64,000 nt of DNA from Heterocephalus glaber (GCF_000247695.1 NW_004624732.1:15855710-15919709); one strand, 5' to 3'; shown: positions 23,820 through 35,700, counted from the stretch's first letter. Numbers and translations: made by a program. Notes: generated by a model not told the origin, from the letters alone.

Positions 23820-24893
23820 TGCTATGCTGTGAGTGTGACTTTCTAAAATTTGTATATTGAAACCCATCCCCTGATATAGGACATGCATGGGAACTAGCTT
23901 CAGTGATAGTGGGAATTAATACTGAGGCAACAGCACAAATTTACAGACAAAAGCTTTAATTGAGAAGGAAGAGAAAATGGGAAGAGGCTTCAGCTTGAGG
24001 GGAAGAAGAGTTAAGAGAGCCCAACTCTGATGGAAAAGATCAGACTGTCCCCTTAACAAAGGATAAAGAGGGTAGAGGAGTTGAAAGGAGGGCAGAGGAA
24101 TGGGGAAAATATAAGAACCAAGATACATCATGTAAAGGTACAAGTTCCCAGTGATAAATGTAAATGTATTGTATATCTAAAATGTACCAATAAAAGGATT
24201 TTTTAAAAATCTTTTTAAAGAAGGATAGAGACAAGCCTTTATGGTATAGCTAGGGTGGGCAAGGGTCTGGAAATTTGCCACTAGGTCACAAGTATGGTAT
24301 TTTTTTTCAAACACTTTCCTTGTGTTTTACTTCTCTATATGGGATAGACTATTGACTATTCTCACCCTTGGAGACATGGGGATATCTCCCCAAGTGCATC
24401 TGCTCCTTGGAATAAGAGAAGGAGCATAAGGGGAGGATGTATTCCATACCATTGCTGGCATGGTTGGATAGAGAAAGACAGGGAGAAAAACATGTCTTCT
24501 ACTTTAATGGCTAAAAGGTCATAGATTAAACCCAAGAATCCCTGTCTTTTGTCTTTTCTCTCCACAAGAGTCTGTTTCTTACTTCATCCCTCAGAGATGA
24601 CATTTAGAGGTGAGACTTTGGGAGGTGGTTAGGTCATGGGACTTTGGGTCGTGACCCATGAATGGGATTAAGACCCTTATAAACGATGCTTGAGGAAGCT
24701 TGTTTGTCCCTTCTGCCATGGGCTGACAAATGAAAGGTGCTATGTATATCTTACTGGTCTTCACCAGATGCCAGATCTACTTATACTTTAATCTGGGACT
24801 TCTCTGCCTCTAGACTTCAACAAATAAATTTTTGTTGTTTGTAAATTACCCTTTCTAAGATATATATTATGGCAGCCCAAAATGACTAAGATA
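23820..24893 (+). mobile_element. MLT1/MST-type MaLR LTR split by an insertion
   Basis: Begins TGCTATG at 23820, continues with ATTGAAACCCATCCCC and breaks off at about 23900. The second half at 24595-24893 has GGTGAGACTTTGGGAGGTGG, CATGAATGGGATTAAGACCC and GGCAGCCCAAAATGACTAAG, in MaLR order. About 695 bp of other repeat sequence lies between the halves. Confidence 0.7.
23900..24594 (-). mobile_element. Insertion inside the MaLR: LTR-like block with a nested L1 3' end
   Basis: The block splits a MaLR LTR. Its outer parts look like an unclassified LTR in reverse orientation (a tail region at the left, promoter-distal sequence at the right). The inner 24056-24215 is a plus-strand L1 3' terminus (GAGGGCAGAGGAATGGGG, then AATGTACCAATAAAAG). 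So three insertion events are stacked here. The exact borders and the LTR family are not certain. Confidence 0.5.
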
Positions 24894-25034
24894 TGAATCA
24901 TATATATCTTATAATTCCTAATATTAAGATAGTCTCTTTTACTATTAATATTTTAAATTTTTTTCTTTCCCTTTATCTTTAATCTTCTCATGCTATTAGT
25001 CTTCTTAAAAGTACAAAAACTTTCTATTATTTCT

Positions 25035-25690
25035 TTTTTTTGTGTGTTTAAATTCTTTTATCAGTACATTTTAGGTACACAATACGTTTACATTTATCAT
25101 TGGGTGCTTGAACCAGTACATGATGTATCTTGGTTCTTATTATTTCCCCATTATCTGTGTGCCCTTCCCCCCCTCCACCCTTCCCTATTTACATAGACTT
25201 TGTTTCCATTTTTTCCTTTTCTCATAATTTTTCCTTTCCCTTCTTTCCTTTCCCCTTCCCCTCCCACTTCCCCTACCCCTTTAGACCTTTTCTTCCTATT
25301 TCAAATTATCAATTATTCATTTTAATCCTTATTTACACTTTCAGTTTCTCACACTAGAGAAACTATTCATATTTACACATGCATGTCCTATTTATTTCAC
25401 TTAAGAATATGGCCTCACTATGCATCCATTTAGCTAAAAATGTCTCTAGTTTCTCATTCTTTATGGCTGAGTAGTACTCCATTTTATAAAAAAAAACTTC
25501 ACATCTTCTTTATCCAGTTTCCAGTTGATGAGCACTTGGGCTGTTTCCAAACTTTAGCTATTACGCACTGTGCTGATATAAACATGGGTGCACATATATC
25601 ACTGTGGTATGATTCTTTTAATTCTTTTGGGAAGATACCCAGCAGAGGAATAGTTGGATCAAATGGGACCTCTAGCCCTAGTTCTTTATT
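25035..25690 (-). mobile_element. 5'-truncated young L1
   Basis: The left end is the reverse complement of the L1 3' terminus (TCAGTACATTTTAGGTACAC, then a long C/T tract), passing into ORF2 C-terminus: complements of the MGAHISLWYDSF-type phrase near 25585-25620. Similar to the copies at 31237-32447 and 41485-42526. No clear TSD. Confidence 0.85.
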
Positions 25691-26213
25691 TTCTACCTTG
25701 TGAATTTTCTACTCATCTCAATTTTGTACAGTTTCATATTTTAACTTTTGGTTCTTGTTTTTATTTCATTGTTTTGAGACCCAAGTTTGAATAAGCTTTC
25801 TTATTTTCTAATATTTACAAATTAAATTTCATTTGTTAATGTTTCTTTGGAAATTTACACATATATCTAATACAATATTATTGTCTTTCTACTATTTGTA
25901 ATTTCCATTAGGAAATTTTCTTTGAGGATAAACTGATTTCATGTATCATTTTCAAATTTCTAAAGAAATGTGAAAGATTATTTTTTCTGCTTTTTTATTA
26001 TTAATTTTCAATTTTATGTGTTGTAATCAGGAAAAAGACTATGTAAATCCTTTTATATCTATTTATGCTTGCCTTGGATTTGGTTCATTTTTTTGAAATG
26101 TATAATTTTTCTATTGATTGCTTTCAGCATTCTGTGGATCTATTGTATCACTCATATTATATGGTTCAAGATGATAAAGGTGATATAAAGGTATATATGG
26201 AGTGTGGTTTTTT
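25691..26213 (-). mobile_element. Old L1-derived sequence
   Basis: Antisense L1-like text (GGTTCATTTTTTTGAAATGTATAATT and TTGTATCACTCATATTATATGGTT). No ORF survives. Confidence 0.5.
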
Positions 26214-26283
26214 AATGCAATTAATTTCTCAGATCCTGAGAGGTGAGTTATATTTATATTTTTAGATTCCTCAAGCTCTCTTT
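26214..26283. repeat. Direct duplication, copy 1 of 2
   Basis: Shares AATGCAATTAATTTCTCAGA and the following bases through TCTCTTT with 27065-27138; the pair differs by one 4-base indel and one or two substitutions. The 850-bp stretch between them holds an LTR-like block. Confidence 0.9.
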
Positions 26284-26289
26284 CTCTTT

Positions 26290-26745
26290 AGAGTAGGAAA
26301 TATTTATTGAGGGGAAAGATATGGCTCCTGAGAGTCAGTAGGGGCCCCAAAAGTGGGTGGCCATGGACCCCACTTCTCGGAGGAAGTTTTATAGAGCACA
26401 ATAGCGTGGATACAATGTAGGTTACAGCTATGATCAACCAATAAGAATATATGGATGCTTAGGTAACATTGATTCATTGGGGAAGTCATGTAGCAAGTGT
26501 ACATGGAAGGAACAAAGAACTTTTCAGGAAGAGATGAATCTGAGGGTCCTGGTCACCCACCCACATGACTGATATCTACGCAGACTTCATTAGACCAGAT
26601 GTTACCACTTATTTTAGGCCTGGTCATTTTGTCTTTATCTTGAGACCAGGCCTCCAACAGATGTGCCTCCTGCCGCAGTTATAATGTGTTTTTACCTTTG
26701 TCCTGACTCAGGGGCTAGCCCTGTCTGACAGCCTATAATATTTCT
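26290..26745 (-). mobile_element. Probable minus-strand LTR
   Basis: Read on the minus strand there is a CTATAAAACTTCC TATA box (complement of 26384-26394) and, about 90 bp downstream, AATAAATATT (complement near 26298-26307). The distance and order match an LTR. The right end is uncertain; no short TSD was found because the block is flanked by the longer 70-bp duplication. Confidence 0.5.
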
Positions 26746-27064
26746 GCCTAAATTAGCTGTCTATAAGAATGAGGATAGAGAGCTGAAGCACATGTTTCCC
26801 AGAGGTCTTTTGGGCACAGTCTGATTCTATTTTACCACAACCTGGTAAAAATAAGTAGTATTGTGACTTGTCAGAGAGGAAATGGGGATGTAGCATCTCA
26901 ATCCAGGACAGCTGAGCACTGAGAAAGGGAAGAATGGGAAACAATGGGCTTATGGGAACTGTTATTCTTAGAGAAAATATTCAGAAAATGAAAATTTCAG
27001 TTTATAGCATAACGATTTTCTAAAAAGCCACTAATGGAAAACTATGAATATGGATAAATTTTCA

Positions 27065-27138
27065 AATGCAATTAATTTCTCAGATCCTGAGAGGTGAGTT
27101 ATTTATATTTATATTTTTAGATTCCTCAAGATCTCTTT
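27065..27138. repeat. Direct duplication, copy 2 of 2
   Basis: Partner of 26214-26283; see that entry. It carries four extra bases in the TTATATTTATAT run. Confidence 0.9.
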
Positions 27139-27625
27139 GTAATTCTGTCAGTTTTATTTGTACTTATATTTTAAAACTATGTTACTAGGTGTCTAGAGCT
27201 TCAGAATTGCTATAGTTTTCTGGTGAATTAGTCTTTTCCGAAAATCATGTTTAAAAATAGTCTTTTCAATAATAATTACCATTTTCTTTTAAAGTTTATT
27301 TTGTTAAGTCCTTCTCTTTCAATTAATATTTTATTGGTATATATTTTCTAGTCCTTTAATTTCAGTTTTGTAAGTTACTATTTTGTAAATTACTTAAAAA
27401 ATATATAATAATTATATATGAGGTTCAGTGTGATAGTTGACATATGTATACAATGGGTGATGATCATATCAGGGTAATCAGCCCTGATTTTGTTATAAAG
27501 GCACATAAACGTGAGTTTCTCAGATCCACATTTATTCTTTAGAATATTTCTATTGATGAATTATTAATTTTAATTTTATGAGTTTTATTATATTAAAGAA
27601 TGAATGGAAAAATATGAATGAATGA
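27139..27625 (-). mobile_element. Old L1-like AT-rich sequence
   Basis: Contains GTTCAGTGTGATAGTTGACATATGTATACAATG, typical of the 3' UTR end of ancient L1 families. A short GAATGAATG repeat abuts the gap at 27626. Confidence 0.45.
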
Positions 27626-27725
27626 NNNNNNNNNNNNNNNNNNNNNNNNNNNNNNNNNNNNNNNNNNNNNNNNNNNNNNNNNNNNNNNNNNNNNNNNNNN
27701 NNNNNNNNNNNNNNNNNNNNNNNNN
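27626..27725. other. Assembly gap (100 N)
   Basis: Exactly 100 N, a common placeholder for a gap of unknown size. It lies just left of the piggyBac locus, so that element's left end may be missing. Confidence 0.98.
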
Positions 27726-27925
27726 AATGAGTACTTAACAGGAAAAAAATCACAAAAAGAAAGAATTGAATTTTTAATATTTATTGTATGTTTATAAAAA
27801 AGCATCCAAATTTTCAACATTGAGTGTTTTTTGGTGTACAAAATTTAACAAAGAAGAACACAAATAAATTCTTATATGAACTACAATGAAAAGACCCATG
27901 GCACTTTACAAAAGAAATCTTTATT

Positions 27926-28046
27926 TCAATTATCACACCTAAGGCAGTCTTCTACATGACAACCGTACATTCCATACACGTGTATTGCTTACACTGACAA
28001 CACATGTGGTTTTGCTTTCCTGGCTTTTGATAGGACATACTTCACA
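27926..28046 (-). pseudogene. piggyBac C-terminal cysteine-rich domain, copy A (broken)
   Basis: Minus-strand translation gives RCEVCPIKSQ, then after a frame change NHMCCQCKQYTC, an in-frame stop, and a final GV-type remnant before the stop at 27926-27928. The cysteine pattern is that of the zinc-binding C-terminal domain of piggyBac transposases, which recognises transposon ends. It is one of three related copies in this locus (others at 28920-29044 and 29283-29405), with homologous flanks. Confidence 0.75.
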
Positions 28047-28079
28047 TCTCACTGTGTCTGCAAGCAGTAATGCCAATGA

Positions 28080-28655
28080 TCAGTGCACCTTAGTGGAAAA
28101 TTTCAAGCTCAATCCATGAACAAAGTCGAGCCACACCAATAAGAAAGTGAATACAAACTTGTAATAAGTGAAGATAAAGAGTAAGAAACCATTGATTAAG
28201 TAACAACACAGTATATTACCAAACTAGTAATGAGTAACATGCATGGATTCGTAGGCCAAGAAAATCAGTGTCCTCCAGTCCTGTTTTAGATTTTGTCTGG
28301 AGTCAGCAGTGTGGCACACCAATATTGAGTAGTTCTGTTCTCAGTAACTATCCATGTTCAGAGTCCCTCTCTCCTTACTTGGTCTTTCTTCCCTCTCTTA
28401 TAAGGTGTGAGGACAAAGAAGCTCCTGAGCCCAGAAAGGCATATGTGACTTTTGGCAGGCAGCGTGGATCTGGTCAGGATCCTATAAGCAGGGAAATGTT
28501 CCTATCACAGTTGTTTACTGTTCTCAGGGTGTGGGGGACCAGCCCCCTCCTGGAACAGGCACCTACTCGGGGTTCTTTTATAACTCACAGGAGTCTGAGT
28601 CAAATTCTTCAGTTAACAACACAGATTCCATTTTAGAAGCCGTCTCCATTTTTGC
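28080..28655. other. Insertion between piggyBac copies A and B, possibly LTR-derived
   Basis: Copies B and C lie 362 bp apart, while A and B lie 995 bp apart; the extra 633 bp is this segment. It includes a palindromic GGGGGACCAGCCCCC at 28532-28546 preceded by TG, which can be an LTR edge, and an open frame at 28268-28636 without recognisable domain. I cannot name it. Confidence 0.45.
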
Positions 28656-28919
28656 AGAGGCCCATTCACTCACTGGTCTTTCTATTTTGTCAGGAGTTTC
28701 TTATTGTATTATATAGTGTGTAGTTAACAGGAACATAAAATAGCAATAAAATAAAATATTAAATTCTTACTCTGTATTGTGTGTTTAGACTAGACATCAA
28801 CATTTTCATATCAGCTGTGTACTTGCTTACAGAACCTAAAAGATAACATCAGAAATAAATTCCTATATGAATTACAATAAAAATACCAATAGTACTCTAC
28901 CACAAAAATAAGCTTTATT

Positions 28920-29044
28920 TCAATTGTCACATCCAAGGCAGGCTTCACACATGACAACTACATGTCCCATCCACATGTCTCGCTTACACTGACGGCACAT
29001 GTGCTTAACTTTCCTTCTCTATGTGGCAGTCTTGTCACCTCTCT
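28920..29044 (-). pseudogene. piggyBac C-terminal cysteine-rich domain, copy B
   Basis: The minus strand reads KVKHMCRQCKRDM, then VVVMCEACLGCDN and a TGA stop (28920-28922). The upstream first cysteine pair is damaged (TGA in place of the first Cys codon). Spacing of the remaining cysteines matches copy C. About 200 bp of 3' flanking sequence is also shared with copy C, at a 362-bp offset. Confidence 0.8.
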
Positions 29045-29282
29045 TCTCTTCCTGTTTTGTAAGGAGCTTCCTACTATATTGTAAAACATGCGCTTAGCAA
29101 GGAAATAAGATAACAATAAAATAAAATATCAAATATGTAATGAGTGCTTAGAATAGACACCAGCATTTTTACATGAGCTATTTACTTGCTTACAAAACTT
29201 AAAAGATAGCATCAGAAATAAAAACCTATGTGAAGTACAATGTAAACACAAATAAATGTCTACTACAGAAATAATCTTTGCT

Positions 29283-30734
29283 TCAACTGTCACACCCAAA
29301 GAAGTCTTTACACATGACAGTTGCATGTTCTCTACACAAGTATTGCTTACACTGATAGCACATATGTTTGGTTTTCCTGCCCTTTCTTGTAGGGCACAGT
29401 TGACATCTTTTTGGTTTTCCTGTTGTTGTAATAGGTCTTTGTGATGCTGCACCTACCTGTTCACCTATCAGCTCACCAGTGTGCTACACAATTTTTTTAA
29501 TATGGTTCCCTGGGCAGAAATATTTTGGTTTTTCCTCTGTTGTAAATTATCTCTTAAAGTTCCAGTACCAGTCCTCTAAGAAAATTTTTCCATGATATTT
29601 TGCACTTATTTTTTTTGTAAACTATCGAACTATTTATGCCACATGTTTAGGATCAAGCAAAACACAACCATTGGCCAATTCTTTGTGTTTTGAGTGACAT
29701 AATAGTTGCTGCACAACTCATCAACAACATCTACTCCATCTTTGGCTTTGTTGTAAAAATAATCATTTCAGGTTTCCATTTTGTTGAGATTTCCTTATCA
29801 ATATTTCCATCATGGTGCAATGTTGACATCAGCCGTATCAGTTTGGGTTTTTTTGGTATATATGAGGCCAATGTAAATCTTTCTGAAATCCAAAGATTAT
29901 AATATGCAGTTTTCTGTTTTGAAAGTGCAACATTTTATTTGGAATTTCTGCTTTGTTCCTGTGTACAGCGCCTATGCTGGTTAACTTGTGCTCTGTTAAC
30001 AAATGTAACATCAACTGGAAACTGGTAAACCAATTGTCAAATGTCACATTTTGATTAGTTTGGGAGATGGGAGCAACAAGTCGGTTCACAACATTATTTG
30101 GTTTATTACTATACAAATAAGGACCTGATGGCTGAGTTCCAGGATAAATGTCTAAATTGAAAGCATAATAAGTCTTTGCATGTATAAGAGCATGATTTTT
30201 TATGTCATATTTTGACCCATTGCTTTTCCATAAGTCTTTTACATTGCTGTGATTACCACAAGAAATCCCTGCTAAGTGCAGCAGACCTATAAATGCTTTT
30301 GGTTCAGCTAGTGAGGTGTCATAATAAATATATTTTTGAGTGCGGCTATTGGTGCATACAGAATGTTTTACTTGCATTTCAGCCTTTGTGTATTTCACTT
30401 CATCTTGTAGCATTTCATCTGTTACAATTTCCAGCATTGAATGGCAGGGCTGGCACTCTGTACACTACATTTCACTCCTACTAAGACCCTGACTATATTT
30501 TCAGACCTAGTTCTAACATTAGATCATTACATTTGGTTGCATGGCCATTTTGCAACATTTTTACTGGTCAAATATGTACTCATATTGCTATTTTCTTCAT
30601 CATCTCAATTAAGGAGGTCTGCATTCTTTGTGTCTGTGTCAGTTGATTCTTGCTTCATTTCACTGTCACAGGAGCTTTGGCTCATATGGCCAATGTCAGA
30701 ATCATCATCATCATCATCATCATCATCCATTCAT
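29283..30734 (-). pseudogene. piggyBac-type DDE transposase, internally deleted (includes CRD copy C)
   Basis: piggyBac transposases cut and paste at TTAA using three aspartates, and end in a zinc-binding domain. On the minus strand an ATG at 30728-30730 is followed by nine Asp codons, an acidic N-terminus. An RTRSEN motif follows, then 29838-30437 encodes AFIGLLHLAGISCGN, and a jump to KTYYAFNLDIYPGTQP. The segment normally carrying the first catalytic Asp is deleted. The second-Asp block (VTFDNWFTSFQL) and third-Asp block (KDGVDVVDEL, 29720-29750) are present. The C-terminus at 29283-29405 is intact: RCQLC, MCYQCKQYLC, VMCKDFFGCDS, stop. Stops and frameshifts elsewhere make it a pseudogene. 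Assignment is firm; the subfamily is unknown. Confidence 0.85.
30697..30730 (-). repeat. (ATC)n / Asp-codon run in the piggyBac N-terminus
   Basis: Nine consecutive GAT codons on the minus strand directly after an ATG. Acidic N-termini are common in piggyBac transposases; the run may also have expanded by slippage after the element died. Confidence 0.8.
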
Positions 30735-31218
30735 CCACACTATTGTTCTGTTATGAAAACATGTATTTTACCATAGTGGATCATCTTTATCCATCCATGC
30801 ATGAGTAATCTGATGATTCACTTTTGGCCTCCTCTAAAACTTGCAAATCTGTTTTTTCATGTGGAATTATATTGAATTGGGCTATTTCTACCAGAAAAGT
30901 CAAAAGAAAACTCTTAAAAAAAAAATATCCTGGAGTGGTGTGGGTATATTGGGTCCTTTGTGATGCTCATGTATACATATGCAAAACCAGTTAGAACAAC
31001 ATGGGTAAAAATCTCATTTTGCCACTTTTGCACATATGCACACATCTTGTCATTCATCATGTGGGTAAACACAAAGATTGCTTCCTGTATCCCTCAGGGA
31101 AATGTTCTAAGATGCACAGCTGGCTACTATTACACTAAAGTACAAATTGACAGTAAAAAAGTAAGGGATGGTCCACTTGATCCAGGGTCATGCTCAGCCC
31201 CTTAGCATGTTCATCACC
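30735..31218. other. Probable 5' part of the piggyBac element and adjoining sequence
   Basis: Upstream of the transposase start. I looked for a TTAA-bounded terminal inverted repeat: TTAA occurs at about 30915 before an A-run, but no matching opposite end was found. The end of the element is therefore not placed. Confidence 0.4.
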
Positions 31219-31236
31219 TCAAACACAGTTTCTTTC

Positions 31237-32447
31237 TTTTTTTTAAAAGTTTATTGGTACATTTTAGGTGTACAATACAGTTACATTCATCAGTGGGATC
31301 TCGTATCTTTACATGATGTATCTTGGTTCTTATTTTTTCCCCATTCCCCTGCTCTCCCTTCACCCGCTCCACCCTTACCTATTTACAAAGACTTTGTTTC
31401 CATTTTTTCCTTTTCTCATATTTTTTCTTTTTCTTTTCTATTCTTTCCTTTCCCCTACCCCTCCCACTTCCCCTACTCCTTTAGACCTTTTCTTCCTATT
31501 ACACATATCAATTATACATTTTGATCCTTATTTACACTTTTAGTTTCTCACACCACAGAAACTATTCGGTATTTACACATGTGTGTCCTATTTATTTCAT
31601 TTAAGAGTATGGCCTCAATGTGCATCCACTTAGCTATAAATGTCTCTGGTTTCTCATTCTTTATGCCTGAGTAGTGCTCCATTTTATTAAAAAAAAAACA
31701 CATCTTCTTTATTCAGTCTCCAGTTGATGGGCAATTGGGCTGTTTCAAAGTTTTAGCTATGACAAATTGTGCTGCTATAAACATGGGGGAGCATATATCA
31801 CTGTGGTATGATTCTTTTAATTAATTTGGGAAGGTACTCAACAGGGGAATAGCTGGGTCAAATGGGACTTCCAATCCTAGTTGTCTGAGGTATCTCTATA
31901 TTGATTTCCACAGTGATTGCATCAGTCTGCACTCCCACCAACAATAAAGAAAGGTTCCTTCTCCCCATAACCCCAGCAGCATTTGTTATTGGTTGATTTC
32001 TTAATAGCAGCCATTCTTTCTGGGGTGAGGTGGAATCTCAGTGTTGTTTTCATCTGCATCTCTTGATTGACCAGTGATGTTGAACATTTTTTTCATATGT
32101 TTATTTGCTGCTTTTACTTCTTTGTCTGAAAACTGTCTCTGTATTTCAGGTGCCCATTTTTGAATTGGGTCTTTATGTTTGGGGGTTCTGATTTTTTTTT
32201 TGAGTTCTTTTTATATTCTAGATAGTAGACCTTTCTCTGAGGAACAGCTGGTAAAAATTTTTTCCCACACTGTAGGTTGTCTCAGCTCTGTTGGTGGTTT
32301 CTCTTGCAGTGCAGGTGCTTTTAAAAAAGATGAGATTCCAGTTGTTGATTCTTTGTACTAGCTCCTATGCTACTGAGGATTTGTTCATAAAGTCTTTTCC
32401 TATGCCAGTGTCTTCAAGAGTTCTACCTAATTTATCTTCCAGAAAGG
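31237..32447 (-). mobile_element. 5'-truncated young L1 with perfect 18-bp TSD
   Basis: Minus-strand L1, 1.2 kb: T-rich tail and pyrimidine-rich 3' UTR at the left, ORF2 C-terminus to the right (complements of the TIFYK...AWGYGEKEPF type region). TCAAACACAGTTTCTTTC flanks it exactly at 31219-31236 and 32448-32465. ORF2 part has stops. Confidence 0.92.
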
Positions 32448-32532
32448 TCAAACACAGTTTCTTTCCTTAACATAATATTTAATATATCAAGTTATTGAGC
32501 ATTGCCTAATGAATTAAATAGTCATAAATGAG

Positions 32533-32698
32533 CCATATGTGGTGGTACAAGCTTGTAATCCTAGCACTTTGAGTAAGAAGATTGTCACAAATTTGAGGCC
32601 ATCCTGGGCTACATAGTGACCTCAAGCCTAGCGTGGAATACATAGCAAGACCCTGTCTCAAAAATAACAAAAAATAAAATAAAATATTAAAATAAAAT
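32533..32698 (+). mobile_element. 7SL-derived B1-like SINE
   Basis: GTGGTGGTACAAGCTTGTAATCCTAGCAC is the A-box region of a 7SL-derived SINE, then TTTGAGGCCATCCTGGGCTACATAG is the B-box region and CAAGACCCTGTCTC with an A-rich tail closes it. Near the end a second GGAATACATAGCAAGACC-like segment suggests the internal partial duplication seen in rodent B1 elements. Possible 12-bp TSD: GTCATAAATGAG (32520-32531 region) and GTCGTGAATGAG (32699-32710), two mismatches. Monomeric, not an Alu dimer. Confidence 0.85.
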
Positions 32699-32711
32699 TG
32701 TCGTGAATGAG

Positions 32712-35700
32712 TATAGCGATGAACTTCTGGCATATTTATGCTGAATCATCATGGTGATCTTACCTTCTGTCATTTCTGCCACCAACTTGTCTCAGAAATT
32801 ATTCTGGATTAGAAAACATTAAAAAGCTTTTATAGTGTGACCCAAACCTGTATTTAGCCATGTAACATTTTGTCCAATATCTTTTTGTTGTTGTTGTGTA
32901 CATTAGGACACTTGACGTTACACTAATCATGTGAGTACAATTCATCCAGGCTGACAGTGCCCCAGTCATTGCAGGTAGGCTGCTTCATGGCTCCGTGTCC
33001 TAAGAAGTTCATCTCTTTCCTCTCCATCTTTTAGTTTAGTTTCTAGCATCTTACCCTCACTCCCTGAAAAGCCCAACATCCAGTCACCTGTTTGATGTTC
33101 ATAGAATGCTGATTTGGAATTCTCCAAGGTGGGCCGGAGGACCACAAGAAAACTGCAATGAGTGGGGAAGAGACTGGTTCCTGCTAGGTACAGCTGGACT
33201 CCAGTTTCCATGTTTCTGTCCTGTGCTCTCTCTGCCATGGCTCCTCTAGACTTCCTTTCCCTCTGTACACCAATCCCTTAACTATAGCTCAGGATCTTCA
33301 ACATCTTCAACAAAGTGTTTCCCATCACCTTGACCTAAAGTGCTTGTTCCATCCTCTTATCTCATTCCTGTACTACACATGTGATAAATCCTTTTGCATT
33401 TTTCTGTGCCATGAGCAAGCTTCTAGTGTGTAATTTTGTGTGGACTTAGGAACTGCTCTCAGAGGATGTGGTAGCTTGTTAACAGAAGCAAACAGCCTTC
33501 TGTATCTCCCTGCATTCAACAATGTCCTGCAGATGTTAGGTCATTGCACACTTTTTCATAGGTTTCTGCCTTACCTTCTGGTACCCACACTGGGCTCCTC
33601 TTGGGGACAGGAGGGAGGACAGTGGAGCCTTGGGCCTGTTTGTATTTCCCAAACTCTCACTTCAGGACCCTAAGAGTGGGTTCTGAAGCAAACATGTTTG
33701 TTTGAGGTACTAGTGCAATCCACTTCCTTTCTATCTTCCCCACTTCTGCATGCAAACTACTTTCTTTTCCTAAGGCAACTGTCTTCATTATGACTGCAGG
33801 ATTTCACAGAAACTCTCCTCTCTCTCTCTGCACCAAGACTGCACAAAGCCTCAGGGAAACCATTTCAGGGATGAATATATCCAGCGACACTTCAAAATCA
33901 CTGCCCCAAATGCTTTAGAAATGCTCCAAATTTTTAAGCAAGACCTATAGTTTTTAGTGCTTCTCTACCAGCCCCTTCCCCACACATATAAATCACATCC
34001 TTTTTTTCATTGCTAGGGAATAAAATCTCCCATGGTACATTTGTGTCTGACATGCTCTGCATATAAAATTGATTGCTGAAGATTTTTACAATAGTAGTTG
34101 AGATTAGAGCTGCCTTTTCCCTCCCCTCCTTTCTTGGCTTGAGTCATTTTGCCTTTTCCTCCAGTTCTGGCACCACATAATCCTCTCCACAAGGAGCATC
34201 CATATTATTAATGCTGCTGTAAGCATTGTAGTGCCAATGAACTTCTGCATAGCTCAGTTTGAAAGGAAGCCCTGGGTCATTAAACACTGACTACCCTCTT
34301 CAAATCCTGGGACTACACCTTTTGAAAAACATTAATTTACTAAATTATTTTACTAATGCAAATTTTTAGATTACTTTATATTTGGTTCAATTAAGTTTAC
34401 TTTAATATGCGTTAATTAATAACCCATAATATCCTAAGTGACTGAGCTATGAGTTGTGTTTCCTCTGAATATCAAAAATTAGTGAGGAAGTAAAACATGC
34501 AAACAATAATGGAGAAGGAAGCACATACCTGAAGAGACTCAGGGGGTAGAAAACACAGGCAAGGTCATTATTTCAGAATACAGGTCACGAAGACTTACTG
34601 GAGGAAGAAGGATGGTCCTTGGGTGATGAAGACTTAGAGAATAGTGCCTACAGAACTTGCTTGAGGGCATTTTAAATGATGGTAAAGGCATAGACAAGGT
34701 ACCCAATATGAAAGTGAATGAGGAACATTAAACACAAAGTCTGAAGTTGGTGAGGACATGACGGATGTTTAATAATAGTGCAACACTGAAAGTATCCCAT
34801 CATCTGTATTTCCTCTAAAGGGGACTTCTTTTAACTACAAAAAGTAAGCAAGGTAAGCATTAACTTGCCACTATGAAAGAGAAAACTGCTTTCAGAAGTG
34901 GGAAAACTTAGAACAGAACACACTGGGATAAGTCAAGCCTGAGCCCTCTGCACAGCTGCAGACATCTGTTAGGTGGCTTCGCTTCCCTGGGTACTAGAGT
35001 CAATGCTGTTTCTGTGGAGAGTCTGTAAGGAAGCCAAACCTCTTGGAAATGCAGGTTAAACCCTTGGGAAATAATCTAAAGTTTCATCAAATATATGCTG
35101 GGAGACAGAGAATATATATTTTTTGTTCAAATCTAACTAAAATTGTGTAAAAAGGAGATGCCAATTCATGTCACATCTGATATATCTGGCAGGTGGTTGA
35201 GGCTCAGGAAATGCAAATCTCTTAGCAGTATGGCTCTTCTTTCTTCAAGGAGCCCAAATCTGAGGAGCTCACTGCATAGTCTCCAGCACTACACTCACCA
35301 CTGGCCTTGAGCTATCAACAAAGAAGGCAGTGTGGACAGATAGGGCAGAAGGAAGCCCAGCATGGTGGCAGGAGGAGGTTGGCCAATGGGATGTCCTTGG
35401 AATCTACATGGATTCCCAGCAGGTTGAGCTCAGCCTCAGGGATGGACCTCATCAATGTGGTCCTAGGCTAATGCTGATTCATTTTGAGTCTTTTGGAGCT
35501 GAAGAGAAAGAATAAATGCTGAGTGATTAGCCTTACTGAAAGAGTCCAAGGTGTCTACACCAAAGCAACATTTTCTGACATCTTGGTTTTAACTCTAACA
35601 TTTTGTGTGAATTTCACATGATTGTATTAATAAATATCTTATTTTTGCACAGTTAATCAAAGTTGACATGGGCCCTAGCCCATGATATACACCCAGCCTA

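Noticed and set aside
28268..28636. 122-codon plus-strand ORF inside the piggyBac locus
   Set aside because: Lies in an inserted, possibly LTR-derived block; no domain recognised.
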